From Bisbaumannia pacifica (GTDB lineage: Bacteria; Pseudomonadota; Gammaproteobacteria; Pseudomonadales; Halomonadaceae): DNA of 64,000 bases. Numbering within the stretch: the first letter of the stretch is position 1; the number at the start of each line of letters is the position of its first letter. The notes below the pieces were generated by a model that saw only the letters and a program-made list of their open reading frames with translations, was not told where the DNA came from and made no database searches. Location of the stretch: the NCBI RefSeq assembly GCF_007989625.1, contig NZ_BJUK01000012.1:1-64000 (forward strand). The letters are read 5' to 3'. Positions 7,537 to 16,553 of the stretch are shown here, one piece after another. The position numbers were made by a program, and so were the translations under genes.

Positions 7537-8787
7537 GTGAAGCTGATTCACACCTCGGACTGGCATCTCGGCCAGACCTTCCATGGCCAGGAGCGCCATG
7601 CGGAGCATCACGCCTTCCTCACCTGGCTGCTCGACACCCTGGTGGAACGCCAGGCCGATGCCCTGCTGGTGGCCGGCGATATCTTCGACGTGGTCAATCC
7701 CTCGCTGCGCGCCCAGGAACTGCTGTACGACTTTATCGTCGGCGCTCACGAGCGGCTGCCGAACCTCGATATGGTGCTGATCGCCGGCAACCACGACAGC
7801 GGCAACCGTATCGAGCTGCCGGCCCCCTTGATGAGGCGCTTGCGCACCCATGCCCTGGGCCGGGTGCGCTGGCTCGACGACGGCCGCCTGGACGCCGAGC
7901 GCCTGCTGGTGCCGCTCACCGATGCCACGGGCGAGCCCCGGGCCTGGTGCCTGGCGCTGCCCTTCCTGCGCCCCGCCGAGGTCACCGGCAACGGCCTGGC
8001 GGCGGACCCCGCCGCGGAGGGAGGCAACGACTACGTGGCCGGTATCGAGCGGGTGCATCGCCAACTGATCGAGGCCGCCCGGGCGCGCCGCCGGCCGGAC
8101 CAGGCCCTGGTGGCCATGAGCCATGCCCACCTGCATGGTGCCGCCGTCTCCGAGGCCAGCGAGCGCCCCATCGTGATCGGCGGCGAGGAGTCGCTCTCCG
8201 CCACCCTCTTCCCCGCCGAGATCGCCTATGTGGCCCTCGGCCACCTGCACCGTCCCCAGCGAGTCGGCGAGGCACGCATCCGCTACAGCGGCAGCCCCCT
8301 GCCCCTGGATTTCAGCGAGGTGGGCTACCCCCACCAGGTGGTGGCGGTGACCCTGGCCGGCGCCGAGCTGGCCGATGTGGAGAGCCTACCCATACCCCGC
8401 CCGGTGGCCATGTATCGGGTCGGCCCCGCCCCCCTCGAGGCGGTGCTGGCCGAGCTGGAGGCCCTGCCCCAGGACCCGGCCCTGCCCAGGGAACAGTGGC
8501 CCTGGCTGGAGGTGCGGGTGGAACTGGAGGCGCCGCTTCCCGACCTGCGCGCGCGCATCGACACCACCCTGGAAGGCAAGGCGCTACGCCTGCTGCGCCT
8601 CGAGCGGCGCCTGCCCCGGGGCGGTGAGACTCCCACCGCGGCCCGGGCCGATCTCGCTTCCTTGGGCCCGCGCAAGCTCTTCCAGCACACCTGGGTGCGC
8701 CACTGGGACGCGCCCCCGAGCGAGGCGGTGATGGCCGACTTCGACCGCCTGCTCCAGGACGTCCTCGACGAGGAGGAACCGTCATGA
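7537..8787 (+). CDS. sbcD: Exonuclease SbcCD, nuclease subunit SbcD
   Basis: 416 residues; Mre11-type metallophosphoesterase and the nuclease half of the SbcCD complex that cleaves DNA hairpins and palindromes at stalled forks. Metal-binding motifs: Asp8 and His10 (HTSDWH), Asp48 (AGDIFD), Asn85-His86-Asp87 (GNHD), SHAHLHG and ALGHLHRPQ. The start is GTG with AAGGA upstream. The stop overlaps the sbcC start by four bases. Gene order and coupling are those of the usual sbcDC operon. Confidence 0.96.
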   Translation: MKLIHTSDWHLGQTFHGQERHAEHHAFLTWLLDTLVERQADALLVAGDIFDVVNPSLRAQELLYDFIVGAHERLPNLDMVLIAGNHDSGNRIELPAPLMRRLRTHALGRVRWLDDGRLDAERLLVPLTDATGEPRAWCLALPFLRPAEVTGNGLAADPAAEGGNDYVAGIERVHRQLIEAARARRRPDQALVAMSHAHLHGAAVSEASERPIVIGGEESLSATLFPAEIAYVALGHLHRPQRVGEARIRYSGSPLPLDFSEVGYPHQVVAVTLAGAELADVESLPIPRPVAMYRVGPAPLEAVLAELEALPQDPALPREQWPWLEVRVELEAPLPDLRARIDTTLEGKALRLLRLERRLPRGGETPTAARADLASLGPRKLFQHTWVRHWDAPPSEAVMADFDRLLQDVLDEEEPS

Positions 8788-11700
8788 GAATCCTCGCCCT
8801 GCGCCTGCAGAACCTCGCCTCACTGCCCGGCCCTCTGGAACTCGACTTCACCGACTCGCCGCTGCGCGACGCCGGCCTCTTCGCGATCACCGGCCCCACC
8901 GGGGCCGGCAAGAGCACCTTGCTCGATGCCCTCTGCCTGGCGCTCTACGGCAATACCCCGCGGCTGCGCCAGGCCCCCGGCCGCGAGGCGCCGCTGCCCG
9001 ACGTGGCGGGCGAAACGGTCGGCACCGCCGATCCCCGCACCCTGCTGCGCCGGGGCGCGGCCAGCGGCCATGCCGAGGTCGACTTCCTGGGCCGCGACGG
9101 TCGCCGCTACCGGGCCCGCTGGGCGGTACGCCGCGCCCGGGAGAAGGCCGGCGGGCGCCTGCAGGCGGTGGAGCAGTCGCTCACCGACCTGGACGACGAC
9201 CGCCTGCTGACCACCCAGAAACGCGAGTTCGCCGAGCTGCTGCCCCTGCGCCTGGGCCTCACCTTCGACCAGTTCACCCGCGCCGTGCTGCTGGCCCAGA
9301 GCGAGTTCGCCGCCTTCCTCAAGGCCGACGACAACGAGCGCAGCGACCTGCTGGAACGCCTCACCGGCACCGCCGAGTACTCGCGGATCTCCATCGCCGC
9401 CTACCGCCGCGCCAGCGAGGCCAGGAAGGGCGTGACCGAGCTGGAGACCCGACTCGCCGACGACCTGCCCGCCGAGGCCGAGGCCCGGGCCACCCTGGAG
9501 CGCGAGGTCGAGGCCGCCGAGGCCCGCCTCGCCGAGCTCAACCAACAGGCCACCGAGCTGGAGCGGCGCCGGCAGTGGCACGCCACGGACCGGCACCTGA
9601 GTAACGCCTACCGCCAGGGCCTGGCGAGCCAGCAAGAAGCCGAGGCCCACTGGCAGGCCTTGGCCTCCGCCCGCACCGAGCGGGAATGGCGGCGCCTGCT
9701 CGCCCCCCAGCGCCATGCCCTGGCGCGCCAGACCGCCCTGCCCGAAGAAATCGCCAGCCTCGAGGCCAGCCACGCCGAAACCCGAAAGGCCCTGGCCGAG
9801 GCCGAGACCAAGCAACGCCATGCCGCCGAGACCCTCGACCGGGCCGAAGCGACGCTGGAGTCGGCCGTAGCGTCCCGCCAGGCCGCCGAGCCCGAATTAC
9901 GTATCGCCCGCGAACTGGCCCAGCAATTGGCCGGTGTGGAGCAGGAGCTGGCGACGCTGACCCGGACCCGTCAGGAACGGCAGGCCGAAGCGACGCAACT
10001 CGCGACCCGGCGCCAGGAGCAGCTCGACGCCCAGCGACAGCTGATGCAAGAACGCGACCGCTGGCAGGCCACCCTGACCCGCCTGCTGGGCGAGCATGAC
10101 GACCGTGACGCCGCCCGCCGAGCGGTTCAGGAGCGCCATGACCGGGCCGCCCGCCGCCGCCTCGCCCTGGGGGAACTGGCCAGCCGCTGGCAGGAGCACC
10201 AGCGCGCCGAGCACCAGCGTCAGGAGCTCGTCCGGCAACGCCAAGAAGAGACCCGGCGCCGCGAAACCCTGCTCGCGGAGGGCCATGCCGCCCGTGAGCG
10301 ACTGGACCATGCCCAGTCTCACCTGAACAGCGTCTCGACCCTGATCGAGCGGCAGCGGGCGGTACGCAGCGAGAGCGTGGCCCGGCTCCGCGAGACCCTG
10401 GCGGAGGACCGGCCCTGCCCGGTGTGCGGCGGCCTCGACCACCCCTACCGCCAACGCCCCCCCTCCAGCCCCGAGGCCGCCCAGCTCGCCGCCCAGGAAG
10501 CCGAAGAGGCGCGCCAACTGGGCGAGGCCCGGGAGCGACTCGACCAGGCGCAACGCCAGCACCAGGAACGGGTGGGCGACTACCGCATGGCGGAACGTGC
10601 CCTGAAGCAGTTGGCCAATGACCTGGCGTCGGCCGAACGGCGCCTGGTGGCGGCCAACCAGGCGCTGGAGGCAGAGTCGCTATGGGAGGAGCTGGCCGCC
10701 ATCGCCGTCGAAGCCCGGGACGCCTGGCTGACGTCCCAGCAACAGGCCAGCGAAGACGAGCGTGATCGGCAGGCCGAGGCGCTGGCCGCCTTCGCCGAGG
10801 CCGAACGCGCCCTGGCCCCTCTCGATGAGCGACTGCGCCGGGGCGAGATCGAGTCAACCCGGCTCGAGACTCGGCGCCAGGGCCTCGACCAGGAGCTGGC
10901 CAAGCTGGAGGCCCAGCTGCCCCCCCGACGCCAGGAACAGAAGCGCCTCGACGCCGAGCTGCGCGCCCGCCTGGGCGATTACCCCAGCGCCGATGCCTGG
11001 CAGCAGCAGTTGGAGCAACAACAGGCCCAGGCCACCCAGGCCAGGGACTCCGCCCTCGCCCACCGGCATGTCGCCGAGCAGGAATTCCAGCGCCTCGCCC
11101 AGCGCCGGGAACACGAGGCCGAGCGGCTGGTCCAGCTACGCCGGGAGCTGGAGCGCCTGCATCAGCAGCTGGACGCCTGGCGGCGCCGCCATCCCGAGCT
11201 GGACGATGCCACCCTGACCCGCCTGCTGGCCCAGTCCGAGGACGAGGCCAGGGCCCAGGAGCGGGCCCTGGACGAGGCCGAGCGCCGCCGCCAACAGGCC
11301 GCCGCCACCCTGGCCGAGCGCCGCCAGCAACTGCTGGCCCATCGCCGTGAAGTCACCCCCGAGCGTGATGAGAAGGCCCTGCTGGCCGCGGCCATGGACG
11401 CCGAGCTGGCCCAACAAGAGGCGGCATCCAGCGAGGCCCAGGCCGAGCTGGCACCGAAGCTGGAGGAAGCCCAGCAGGCCCGCGACGCCGCCGTCTATGC
11501 CCTCAACGACGACGACCGCAAGCGTGCCCGCCAGCAAAAGGGCCAGGCGGCGCTGGAGGCGGCCCGCGCCGAGTATCGCCGCTGGGGCCAGATCAGCGAG
11601 CTGATCGGCTCCGCCGACGGCAAGGCCTTCCGACGCATCGCCCAGGCCTACAACCTGGAGCAGTTGCTGGAGCACGCCAACGCCCACCTGGGCAGCCTGA

Positions 11701-12080
11701 GCCGCCGCTATCGGTTGATTCGCGGCGGCAGCGAACTGGGCCTGTTGGTGGTGGATCATGACATGGGCGACGAGACCCGCTCGGTGCACTCCCTCTCCGG
11801 CGGCGAGACCTTCCTAGTCTCCCTGGCCCTGGCCCTAGGCCTCGCCTCCATGGCCTCCGGGGAGCTGACGATCGAGTCGCTGTTTATCGACGAGGGCTTC
11901 GGCAGCCTCGACCCCCAGTCGCTGGCCCTGGCCATGGAGGCGCTGGATGGCCTCCAGGCCCTGGGCCGCCGGGTCGGGGTGATCTCCCATGTCCAGGAGA
12001 TGCACGAGCGCATCCCGGTACAGATCCAGGTGGAGCCGCTGGGCAACGGCACCAGCCGCGCCCGGCTAGTCAGTGTCTAA
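8784..12080 (+). CDS. sbcC: Exonuclease SbcCD, ATPase subunit SbcC
   Basis: 1098 residues; SMC/Rad50-like ATPase partner of SbcD. The Walker A motif GPTGAGKST is at residues 37-45. Two long Gln/Ala/Glu/Arg-rich coiled-coil arms are joined by a zinc hook, CPVC, near residue 545. The ABC signature SLSGGETFLVSLALALGLAS and Walker B LFIDEGFGSLD (about residue 1032) close the head domain. It is translationally coupled to sbcD by ATGA. The size is typical of gammaproteobacterial SbcC. Confidence 0.96.
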   Translation: MRILALRLQNLASLPGPLELDFTDSPLRDAGLFAITGPTGAGKSTLLDALCLALYGNTPRLRQAPGREAPLPDVAGETVGTADPRTLLRRGAASGHAEVDFLGRDGRRYRARWAVRRAREKAGGRLQAVEQSLTDLDDDRLLTTQKREFAELLPLRLGLTFDQFTRAVLLAQSEFAAFLKADDNERSDLLERLTGTAEYSRISIAAYRRASEARKGVTELETRLADDLPAEAEARATLEREVEAAEARLAELNQQATELERRRQWHATDRHLSNAYRQGLASQQEAEAHWQALASARTEREWRRLLAPQRHALARQTALPEEIASLEASHAETRKALAEAETKQRHAAETLDRAEATLESAVASRQAAEPELRIARELAQQLAGVEQELATLTRTRQERQAEATQLATRRQEQLDAQRQLMQERDRWQATLTRLLGEHDDRDAARRAVQERHDRAARRRLALGELASRWQEHQRAEHQRQELVRQRQEETRRRETLLAEGHAARERLDHAQSHLNSVSTLIERQRAVRSESVARLRETLAEDRPCPVCGGLDHPYRQRPPSSPEAAQLAAQEAEEARQLGEARERLDQAQRQHQERVGDYRMAERALKQLANDLASAERRLVAANQALEAESLWEELAAIAVEARDAWLTSQQQASEDERDRQAEALAAFAEAERALAPLDERLRRGEIESTRLETRRQGLDQELAKLEAQLPPRRQEQKRLDAELRARLGDYPSADAWQQQLEQQQAQATQARDSALAHRHVAEQEFQRLAQRREHEAERLVQLRRELERLHQQLDAWRRRHPELDDATLTRLLAQSEDEARAQERALDEAERRRQQAAATLAERRQQLLAHRREVTPERDEKALLAAAMDAELAQQEAASSEAQAELAPKLEEAQQARDAAVYALNDDDRKRARQQKGQAALEAARAEYRRWGQISELIGSADGKAFRRIAQAYNLEQLLEHANAHLGSLSRRYRLIRGGSELGLLVVDHDMGDETRSVHSLSGGETFLVSLALALGLASMASGELTIESLFIDEGFGSLDPQSLALAMEALDGLQALGRRVGVISHVQEMHERIPVQIQVEPLGNGTSRARLVSV

Positions 12081-12114
12081 GCAACAGGATCCACAAGGCC
12101 ACGGAGACGAGACC

Positions 12115-12396
12115 ATGCATATCGGTATCCTGACCCTGCGCCTCTCGCTGCCCGGCTGTCGCTCCCTCAAGGAGAAGCGCCAGCGCATGGGCGGCCTGCA
12201 TGAACGCTTCGGCCGCCAGCCGGCGGTGGCAGTCTGCGAGAGCGGCGACCTCGACCGCCTGGAGGCCAGCGAATGGACCTTCGTGGCCATGGCCACCACA
12301 TCACAGAAGGTGGAGTCGCTGCTCGCGGAGATCGAGGACAAGGTCCAGCGAGGCGTGGACGGGCGGGTGATGGAGGCGACCCGGGAGCGGCTCTAG
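12115..12396 (+). CDS. DUF503 family protein (YlxP-like)
   Basis: 93 residues of a small conserved family without an established function. Hallmarks are the N-terminal HIGILTLRLSLPGCRSLKEK and the later VAMATTSQKVESLLAEIEDKV. GGAG lies eight bases upstream of the ATG. It follows sbcC by 34 bp on the same strand and is probably the last gene of that transcript. No enzymatic motif is visible. Confidence 0.82.
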   Translation: MHIGILTLRLSLPGCRSLKEKRQRMGGLHERFGRQPAVAVCESGDLDRLEASEWTFVAMATTSQKVESLLAEIEDKVQRGVDGRVMEATRERL

Positions 12397-12486
12397 TCCC
12401 CTTACCACGGGTCGCTGCCTTAAGCCCCGCTGCCGGCAGTGGGGCGGCCGTGGTAGGCTGCTCCCATCATCGACAGGAGCCAGATC

Positions 12487-13641
12487 ATGACCGCCAGCCA
12501 ACTGCTCGAGACCCTGGTGGGCTTTCCCACCGTGTCCCGGGATTCCAACCTGGAGCTGATCCGCTGGGTCGAGGCCTACCTCGACGACCATGGCGTGCCC
12601 CATCAGCGCATCGACAGCGACGACGGGCGCAAGGCCAACCTCCTGGCGCGCATCGGGCCCGAGGTGGCCGGGGGCGTCGTGCTCTCCGGGCATACCGACG
12701 TAGTGCCGGTGGATGGCCAGCCCTGGTCCAGCGATCCCTTCACCCTCACCGACAAGGGCGACGGCCGCCTCTACGGCCGCGGCACCTGCGACATGAAGGG
12801 CTTTATCGCCTGCGCCCTGGCCCAGGTGCCCGAATGGGTGGGGTTGGACCTGCCGGTGCCCATCTACCTGGCGCTCTCCTACGACGAGGAGGTGGGCTGC
12901 ATCGGCGCCCCGCGCATGATCGAGAGGCTGATGGCCGAGCATCCGCGACCCGCCGCGGTGATCGTCGGCGAGCCGACCCTGATGCACCCGGTGGTGGCCC
13001 ACAAGGGCGCCACCAACCTGCGCACCACCGTGACCGGTCGCGCCAGCCACTCCAGCCAGGTCGACCAGGGGGTCTCGGCGATCCATGTCGCCGCCCGGCT
13101 GGTCACCTATATCGAGGAGGTGATGGCGGAGCTCAAGGCCGAGGGGCGCGTCGACGAGGCCTTCAACGTGGTCCACTCGAGCCTGCACGTGGGCAAGATC
13201 GCCGGCGGCACGGCGATCAATATCATGGCCCGGGAGTGCGTCTTCGAGTGGGAGATCCGCCACCTGCCGTCGGATCGCTTCGACGAGTTGCTGGGCCGGG
13301 TCCAGGCCCGGGCCGCCGAACTCGAGGCCGAGATGCGCGAACGCGCGCCACAGGCCGCCATCGTCACCGAGGCCCTCAACGAGACGGTGCCGGCCCTGGC
13401 CGACGACAACAACGCCGAGGTGCTGGCGCTCTGCCAGTCGCTGCTGGGCGAGCGTCCCGCCGGCGCCGTGGCCTATGCCACCGAGGCGGGCCAGTTCCAG
13501 CGCCGGGGCCTGCCCACGCTGATCTGCGGCCCCGGCAGCATCGCTCAGGCCCACCAGCCGGACGAATATATCGAGCTCGCCGAGCTGGAGGCGGGCAGCC
13601 GTTTCATGGCGGCGCTGGGCCAGCACCTGACTGCTCGTTGA
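12487..13641 (+). CDS. argE: Acetylornithine deacetylase (M20 family)
   Basis: 384 residues; zinc aminoacylase that converts N-acetylornithine to ornithine in arginine synthesis. The M20 metal and catalytic residues are readable: His69 and Asp71 (SGHTDVVPVDGQPW), Asp102 (GRGTCDMKGF), the Glu134-Glu135 pair (SYDEEVGC) and the Glu of GEPTLM. AGGAG precedes the ATG. It is followed after 10 bp by a class I amidotransferase on the same strand. Length and motifs fit ArgE; another M20 deacylase activity cannot be excluded. Confidence 0.87.
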   Translation: MTASQLLETLVGFPTVSRDSNLELIRWVEAYLDDHGVPHQRIDSDDGRKANLLARIGPEVAGGVVLSGHTDVVPVDGQPWSSDPFTLTDKGDGRLYGRGTCDMKGFIACALAQVPEWVGLDLPVPIYLALSYDEEVGCIGAPRMIERLMAEHPRPAAVIVGEPTLMHPVVAHKGATNLRTTVTGRASHSSQVDQGVSAIHVAARLVTYIEEVMAELKAEGRVDEAFNVVHSSLHVGKIAGGTAINIMARECVFEWEIRHLPSDRFDELLGRVQARAAELEAEMRERAPQAAIVTEALNETVPALADDNNAEVLALCQSLLGERPAGAVAYATEAGQFQRRGLPTLICGPGSIAQAHQPDEYIELAELEAGSRFMAALGQHLTAR

Positions 13642-13651
13642 GGAAGCCCCG

Positions 13652-14359
13652 ATGCCCCGACTACTGATCGTCAAGACCGGCGAGGCCTTCCCCGAGGTGG
13701 TGGCGGCCCACGGTGACTTCGAGGCGCTGTTCCGCCAGGCCCTGGCCCGGGAGGGCTTCGCGGCCGAGGTCTTCGATGCCCGCCACGAGGCGCCGCCCGA
13801 CCTGGACGAACTCGATGGCCTCTATCTCACCGGCTCCCATAGCATGGTCAGCGACGCCGAGCCCTGGAGCGAGGCGCTCAAGCCCTGGCTTCGCGAGGCC
13901 CGCGCGCGGGACCTGCCGATGCTCGGGGTCTGCTACGGGCACCAGCTGATGGCCGCGGCCTTCGGCGGCGTCAGCGACTACCACCCGGCGGGGCGCGAGT
14001 CCGGCACCCATACGGTGACACTCACCGCCTCGGGCCGTGAGGATGCCCTGCTCGGCGCCCTGCCCGAGCGCTTCCCGGCCCAGCTGACTCATGCCCAGTC
14101 GGTGCTCGAGGCTCCCCGGGATGCCGAGGTGCTGGCCCGCAATGCCCATGATGCCCATCAGGCGCTGCGTTACGGGCCGCGCCAGTGGAGCGTGCAGTTC
14201 CATCCGGAATTCACCCCGGCGGTGATGCGCGCCTACCTCGCTCGTCAGATAGAGGCCCTGCGCGATCAGGGGCAGGACCCCCAGGCCCTGCTCGACGGGG
14301 TGACCGACACCCCGGCAGCCGGCTCGCTGTTAACGCGCTTCGCACGGCTGCTCGGCTAG
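13652..14359 (+). CDS. Class I glutamine amidotransferase (GMP synthase-like domain, free-standing)
   Basis: 235 residues. The triad is present: Cys94 in LGVCYGHQ, and His184 and Glu186 in SVQFHPEF. There is no synthetase domain, so this is a stand-alone amidotransferase or gamma-glutamyl hydrolase like the YfeJ group. GAGGAAG precedes the ATG, and it follows argE by 10 bp, suggesting cotranscription. Its last 30 bases overlap the 3' end of the convergent EamA gene. The physiological substrate is unknown. Confidence 0.82.
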   Translation: MPRLLIVKTGEAFPEVVAAHGDFEALFRQALAREGFAAEVFDARHEAPPDLDELDGLYLTGSHSMVSDAEPWSEALKPWLREARARDLPMLGVCYGHQLMAAAFGGVSDYHPAGRESGTHTVTLTASGREDALLGALPERFPAQLTHAQSVLEAPRDAEVLARNAHDAHQALRYGPRQWSVQFHPEFTPAVMRAYLARQIEALRDQGQDPQALLDGVTDTPAAGSLLTRFARLLG

Positions 14360-15307
14360 CCCCGGCGAGCCGTCTCCGCCCTCCTGCTGGGCGGCCTCGG
14401 CGAGAATCCGCTGGGGGTCGGGGGCCCCCTCGGCTACCTTGCGACGCTGCCGCAGCAGGTCCAACAGGCCGCTGCCCAGCAGGGCGGCGAGGATCAGGCC
14501 ACCGCCGACGAAGGCCAGCGGCGGCGGCACCTCACCGACCCACCACCAGACCAGCAGGGTGCCCACCAGGGTCTCCAGCAGCATCACCAGGCTGACCTCG
14601 GCCCCCGGCAGGTAACGGGGGCCGGTCTGGATCAAGAAATAGGCCGCCGGCAGGAACACCAGCCCCAGCAACAGCAAGCGCAGCAGGTCCGCCAGCGGCG
14701 GCAACTGCATGCCGCCCAGGGCCAGCGCCGGCAGCAGCATCACCAGGCAGCCCAGCGGCAGGATCACGGTGGTATCCACACCGCGCTGGGCGCTGGCCAC
14801 GGTCATGTTGATGGCGATCGACAGCGGAATCGCCAGGGCCATCAGCAGCCCCAGGGGCGAGCCCTTGCCCACCTCGCCGGCGGCCATCAGCCCCGCCCCC
14901 AGCACACAGAGCAGGATCACCACCCAGGTCTGGCCACGCAGGCGCTGGCGGAACAGCAGCAGGCCCAGCAGCCCCGCCACCAGCGGCGCCAGGTTCTGAA
15001 TCACCAGCACGTTGCCGGCGGCGGTGAGGCGCACCGCCGCGACGAAACCCCAGGCGGCACCGGCGAAGGCCAGCGGACACCACAGGGCCGCCGGCCCGCA
15101 GGCGCGCAGCGCCCCGGGCAGCCGGCGACCGTAGCGGGCCAGGGCTACCAGGCCCAGCATCAGCCCCAGCAGCAGCGCCCGCCAGAACATGAACACCTCC
15201 ACCTCCACCTCGGTGGCCTTGACGAAGAGGGCGTCGGGGGAGAGCAGCAACACCCCGGCCCCGGTAATCAGGTAACCGCGGGCGCGCCTCGAGAGTCCCT
15301 GCCACAT
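14330..15307 (-). CDS. EamA/DMT-family transporter, copy 1
   Basis: 325 residues with about ten hydrophobic helices arranged as two EamA repeats, typical of drug/metabolite exporters of the inner membrane. The N terminus (RGYLITGAGVLLLSPDALFVK, then FMFWRALLLG) is nearly the same as in the neighbouring copy at 15458-16441, so the two arose by duplication. The substrate is unknown. Its 3' end overlaps the amidotransferase gene by 30 bp. A strong terminator lies between the two copies, so this one probably has its own promoter just upstream of 15307. Confidence 0.87.
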   Translation of the reverse strand: MWQGLSRRARGYLITGAGVLLLSPDALFVKATEVEVEVFMFWRALLLGLMLGLVALARYGRRLPGALRACGPAALWCPLAFAGAAWGFVAAVRLTAAGNVLVIQNLAPLVAGLLGLLLFRQRLRGQTWVVILLCVLGAGLMAAGEVGKGSPLGLLMALAIPLSIAINMTVASAQRGVDTTVILPLGCLVMLLPALALGGMQLPPLADLLRLLLLGLVFLPAAYFLIQTGPRYLPGAEVSLVMLLETLVGTLLVWWWVGEVPPPLAFVGGGLILAALLGSGLLDLLRQRRKVAEGAPDPQRILAEAAQQEGGDGSPGLAEQPCEAR

Positions 15308-15353
15308 GGCGTATCTCCTTGATAAGGGGTTCCGTCAGTCTCGGTAGTCACCA

Positions 15354-15390
15354 GAAAAACGCAGGCCGGGGAACGTCCCCGGCCTGCGTG
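15354..15390 (-). terminator. Intrinsic terminator of EamA copy 2
   Basis: On the minus strand a GC-rich stem of about 14 bp (arms near 15359-15373 and 15376-15390) is followed by five T residues. It lies between the two EamA genes. Confidence 0.85.
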
Positions 15391-15457
15391 GTTACGACCC
15401 GCCCGGCGACGGCGCCCTGGGAAAGCGGCTCATCTCATCGGGAGCCAGCGGATGCGG

Positions 15458-16441
15458 TCAGTGACGCTCGCCCACCGGGGGAGCGGGCTCGCCCCGCACG
15501 ATGCTTTCCTCTGCCGCCTCGTCGCGCAGGCGGCGGGCATCCAGGGCGCCGTCGGCGGCCTTGCGGCGCTGCCGATAGAGGTCGCGCAGGGAGCTGGAGA
15601 GCATGGCGGCAATGATCATGCCGCCGCCCAGGAAAGCCAGCGCCGTCGGTACCTCGCCCACCCACCACCAGACCAGCAGGGTGCCCACCAGGGTCTCCAC
15701 CAGCATCATCAGGCTGACCTCGGCGCCCGGTAGATAGCGTGCGCCGGTCTGGATCAGGAAGTAGGCCAGCGGCAGGAGGAGTCCCATCATCGCCAGACGC
15801 TGGATGTCATCGGGCTCGGGCCACTGGACGCCCCCCATCAGCGCCGCCGGCACCAGCATGGCGAGACACCCCAGAGGCAGCACCACCGTGGTGTCGATGC
15901 CCCGGGCACCGCTGCCCCGCTGGGCGCTGGCCACCGTGGTGTTGACGGCAATGGAGACCGGGATGATCAACGCCACCCCCAGGCCCAGCAGGCTACCCTG
16001 CCCCATCTCACCGGCGGCCATCAGGCTGGCCCCGACGACGCATACCCCGATCACCACCCAGGTCTGGCGGCGCAACCGCTGGCCGAAGAGCAACATGCCG
16101 ATCAGCCCCGCCACCAGAGGCGCCAGGTTGAGCATCACCAACACATTGCCCGCCGCGGTCAGCCGGTTGGCGCCCACGAAGGCCCAGGCGCTGGCGGCAA
16201 AGGCCAGCGGGCACCAAAGCGCGGCCGGACCACAGGCACGAATGGCCTGAGGCAGGCGCTCACGGTAGCGCAGCGCGGCGATCAGCAGCAGCACGATGCC
16301 CAGTAGCAGGCCCCGCCAGAACATGAAGGTGGCCACATCCACTGTGGTGTCCTTGATCAACAGCGCATCCGGCGAGAGCAGCAACACACCGAGCACGGTA
16401 ATCAGATAACCACGCAGACGAAACGGCAGCCGCTTCCACAT
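15458..16441 (-). CDS. EamA/DMT-family transporter, copy 2
   Basis: 327 residues with two EamA repeats (about ten membrane helices), paralogous along its whole length to the gene at 14330-15307 (shared RGYLIT, GVLLLSPDAL, FMFWR, PAALWCPLAFA and LVWWWVGEVP motifs). The ATG at 16441 has GAGG upstream and matches the start of the paralogue; the open frame continues further upstream without conservation. It is a predicted inner-membrane efflux carrier for a small metabolite of unknown identity. A hairpin separates it from deaD upstream. Confidence 0.87.
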   Translation of the reverse strand: MWKRLPFRLRGYLITVLGVLLLSPDALLIKDTTVDVATFMFWRGLLLGIVLLLIAALRYRERLPQAIRACGPAALWCPLAFAASAWAFVGANRLTAAGNVLVMLNLAPLVAGLIGMLLFGQRLRRQTWVVIGVCVVGASLMAAGEMGQGSLLGLGVALIIPVSIAVNTTVASAQRGSGARGIDTTVVLPLGCLAMLVPAALMGGVQWPEPDDIQRLAMMGLLLPLAYFLIQTGARYLPGAEVSLMMLVETLVGTLLVWWWVGEVPTALAFLGGGMIIAAMLSSSLRDLYRQRRKAADGALDARRLRDEAAEESIVRGEPAPPVGERH

Positions 16442-16483
16442 GACACTTCCTCTTTGTCGACAGGGTTTCAGGGATACCAACGA

Positions 16484-16511
16484 CAACAGGCCGGAGCTAG
16501 GCTCCGACCTG
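16484..16511 (-). terminator. Hairpin between deaD and EamA copy 2, probable terminator
   Basis: A GC-rich stem with a three-base loop and one bulge, followed on the minus strand by TTGTCGTT. It sits about 43-70 bp past the deaD stop. The U tract is imperfect. Confidence 0.5.
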
Positions 16512-16553
16512 TCGGTGGGGTGGGCCGCCCGGCGCCGGGCAGCAACCGCTACG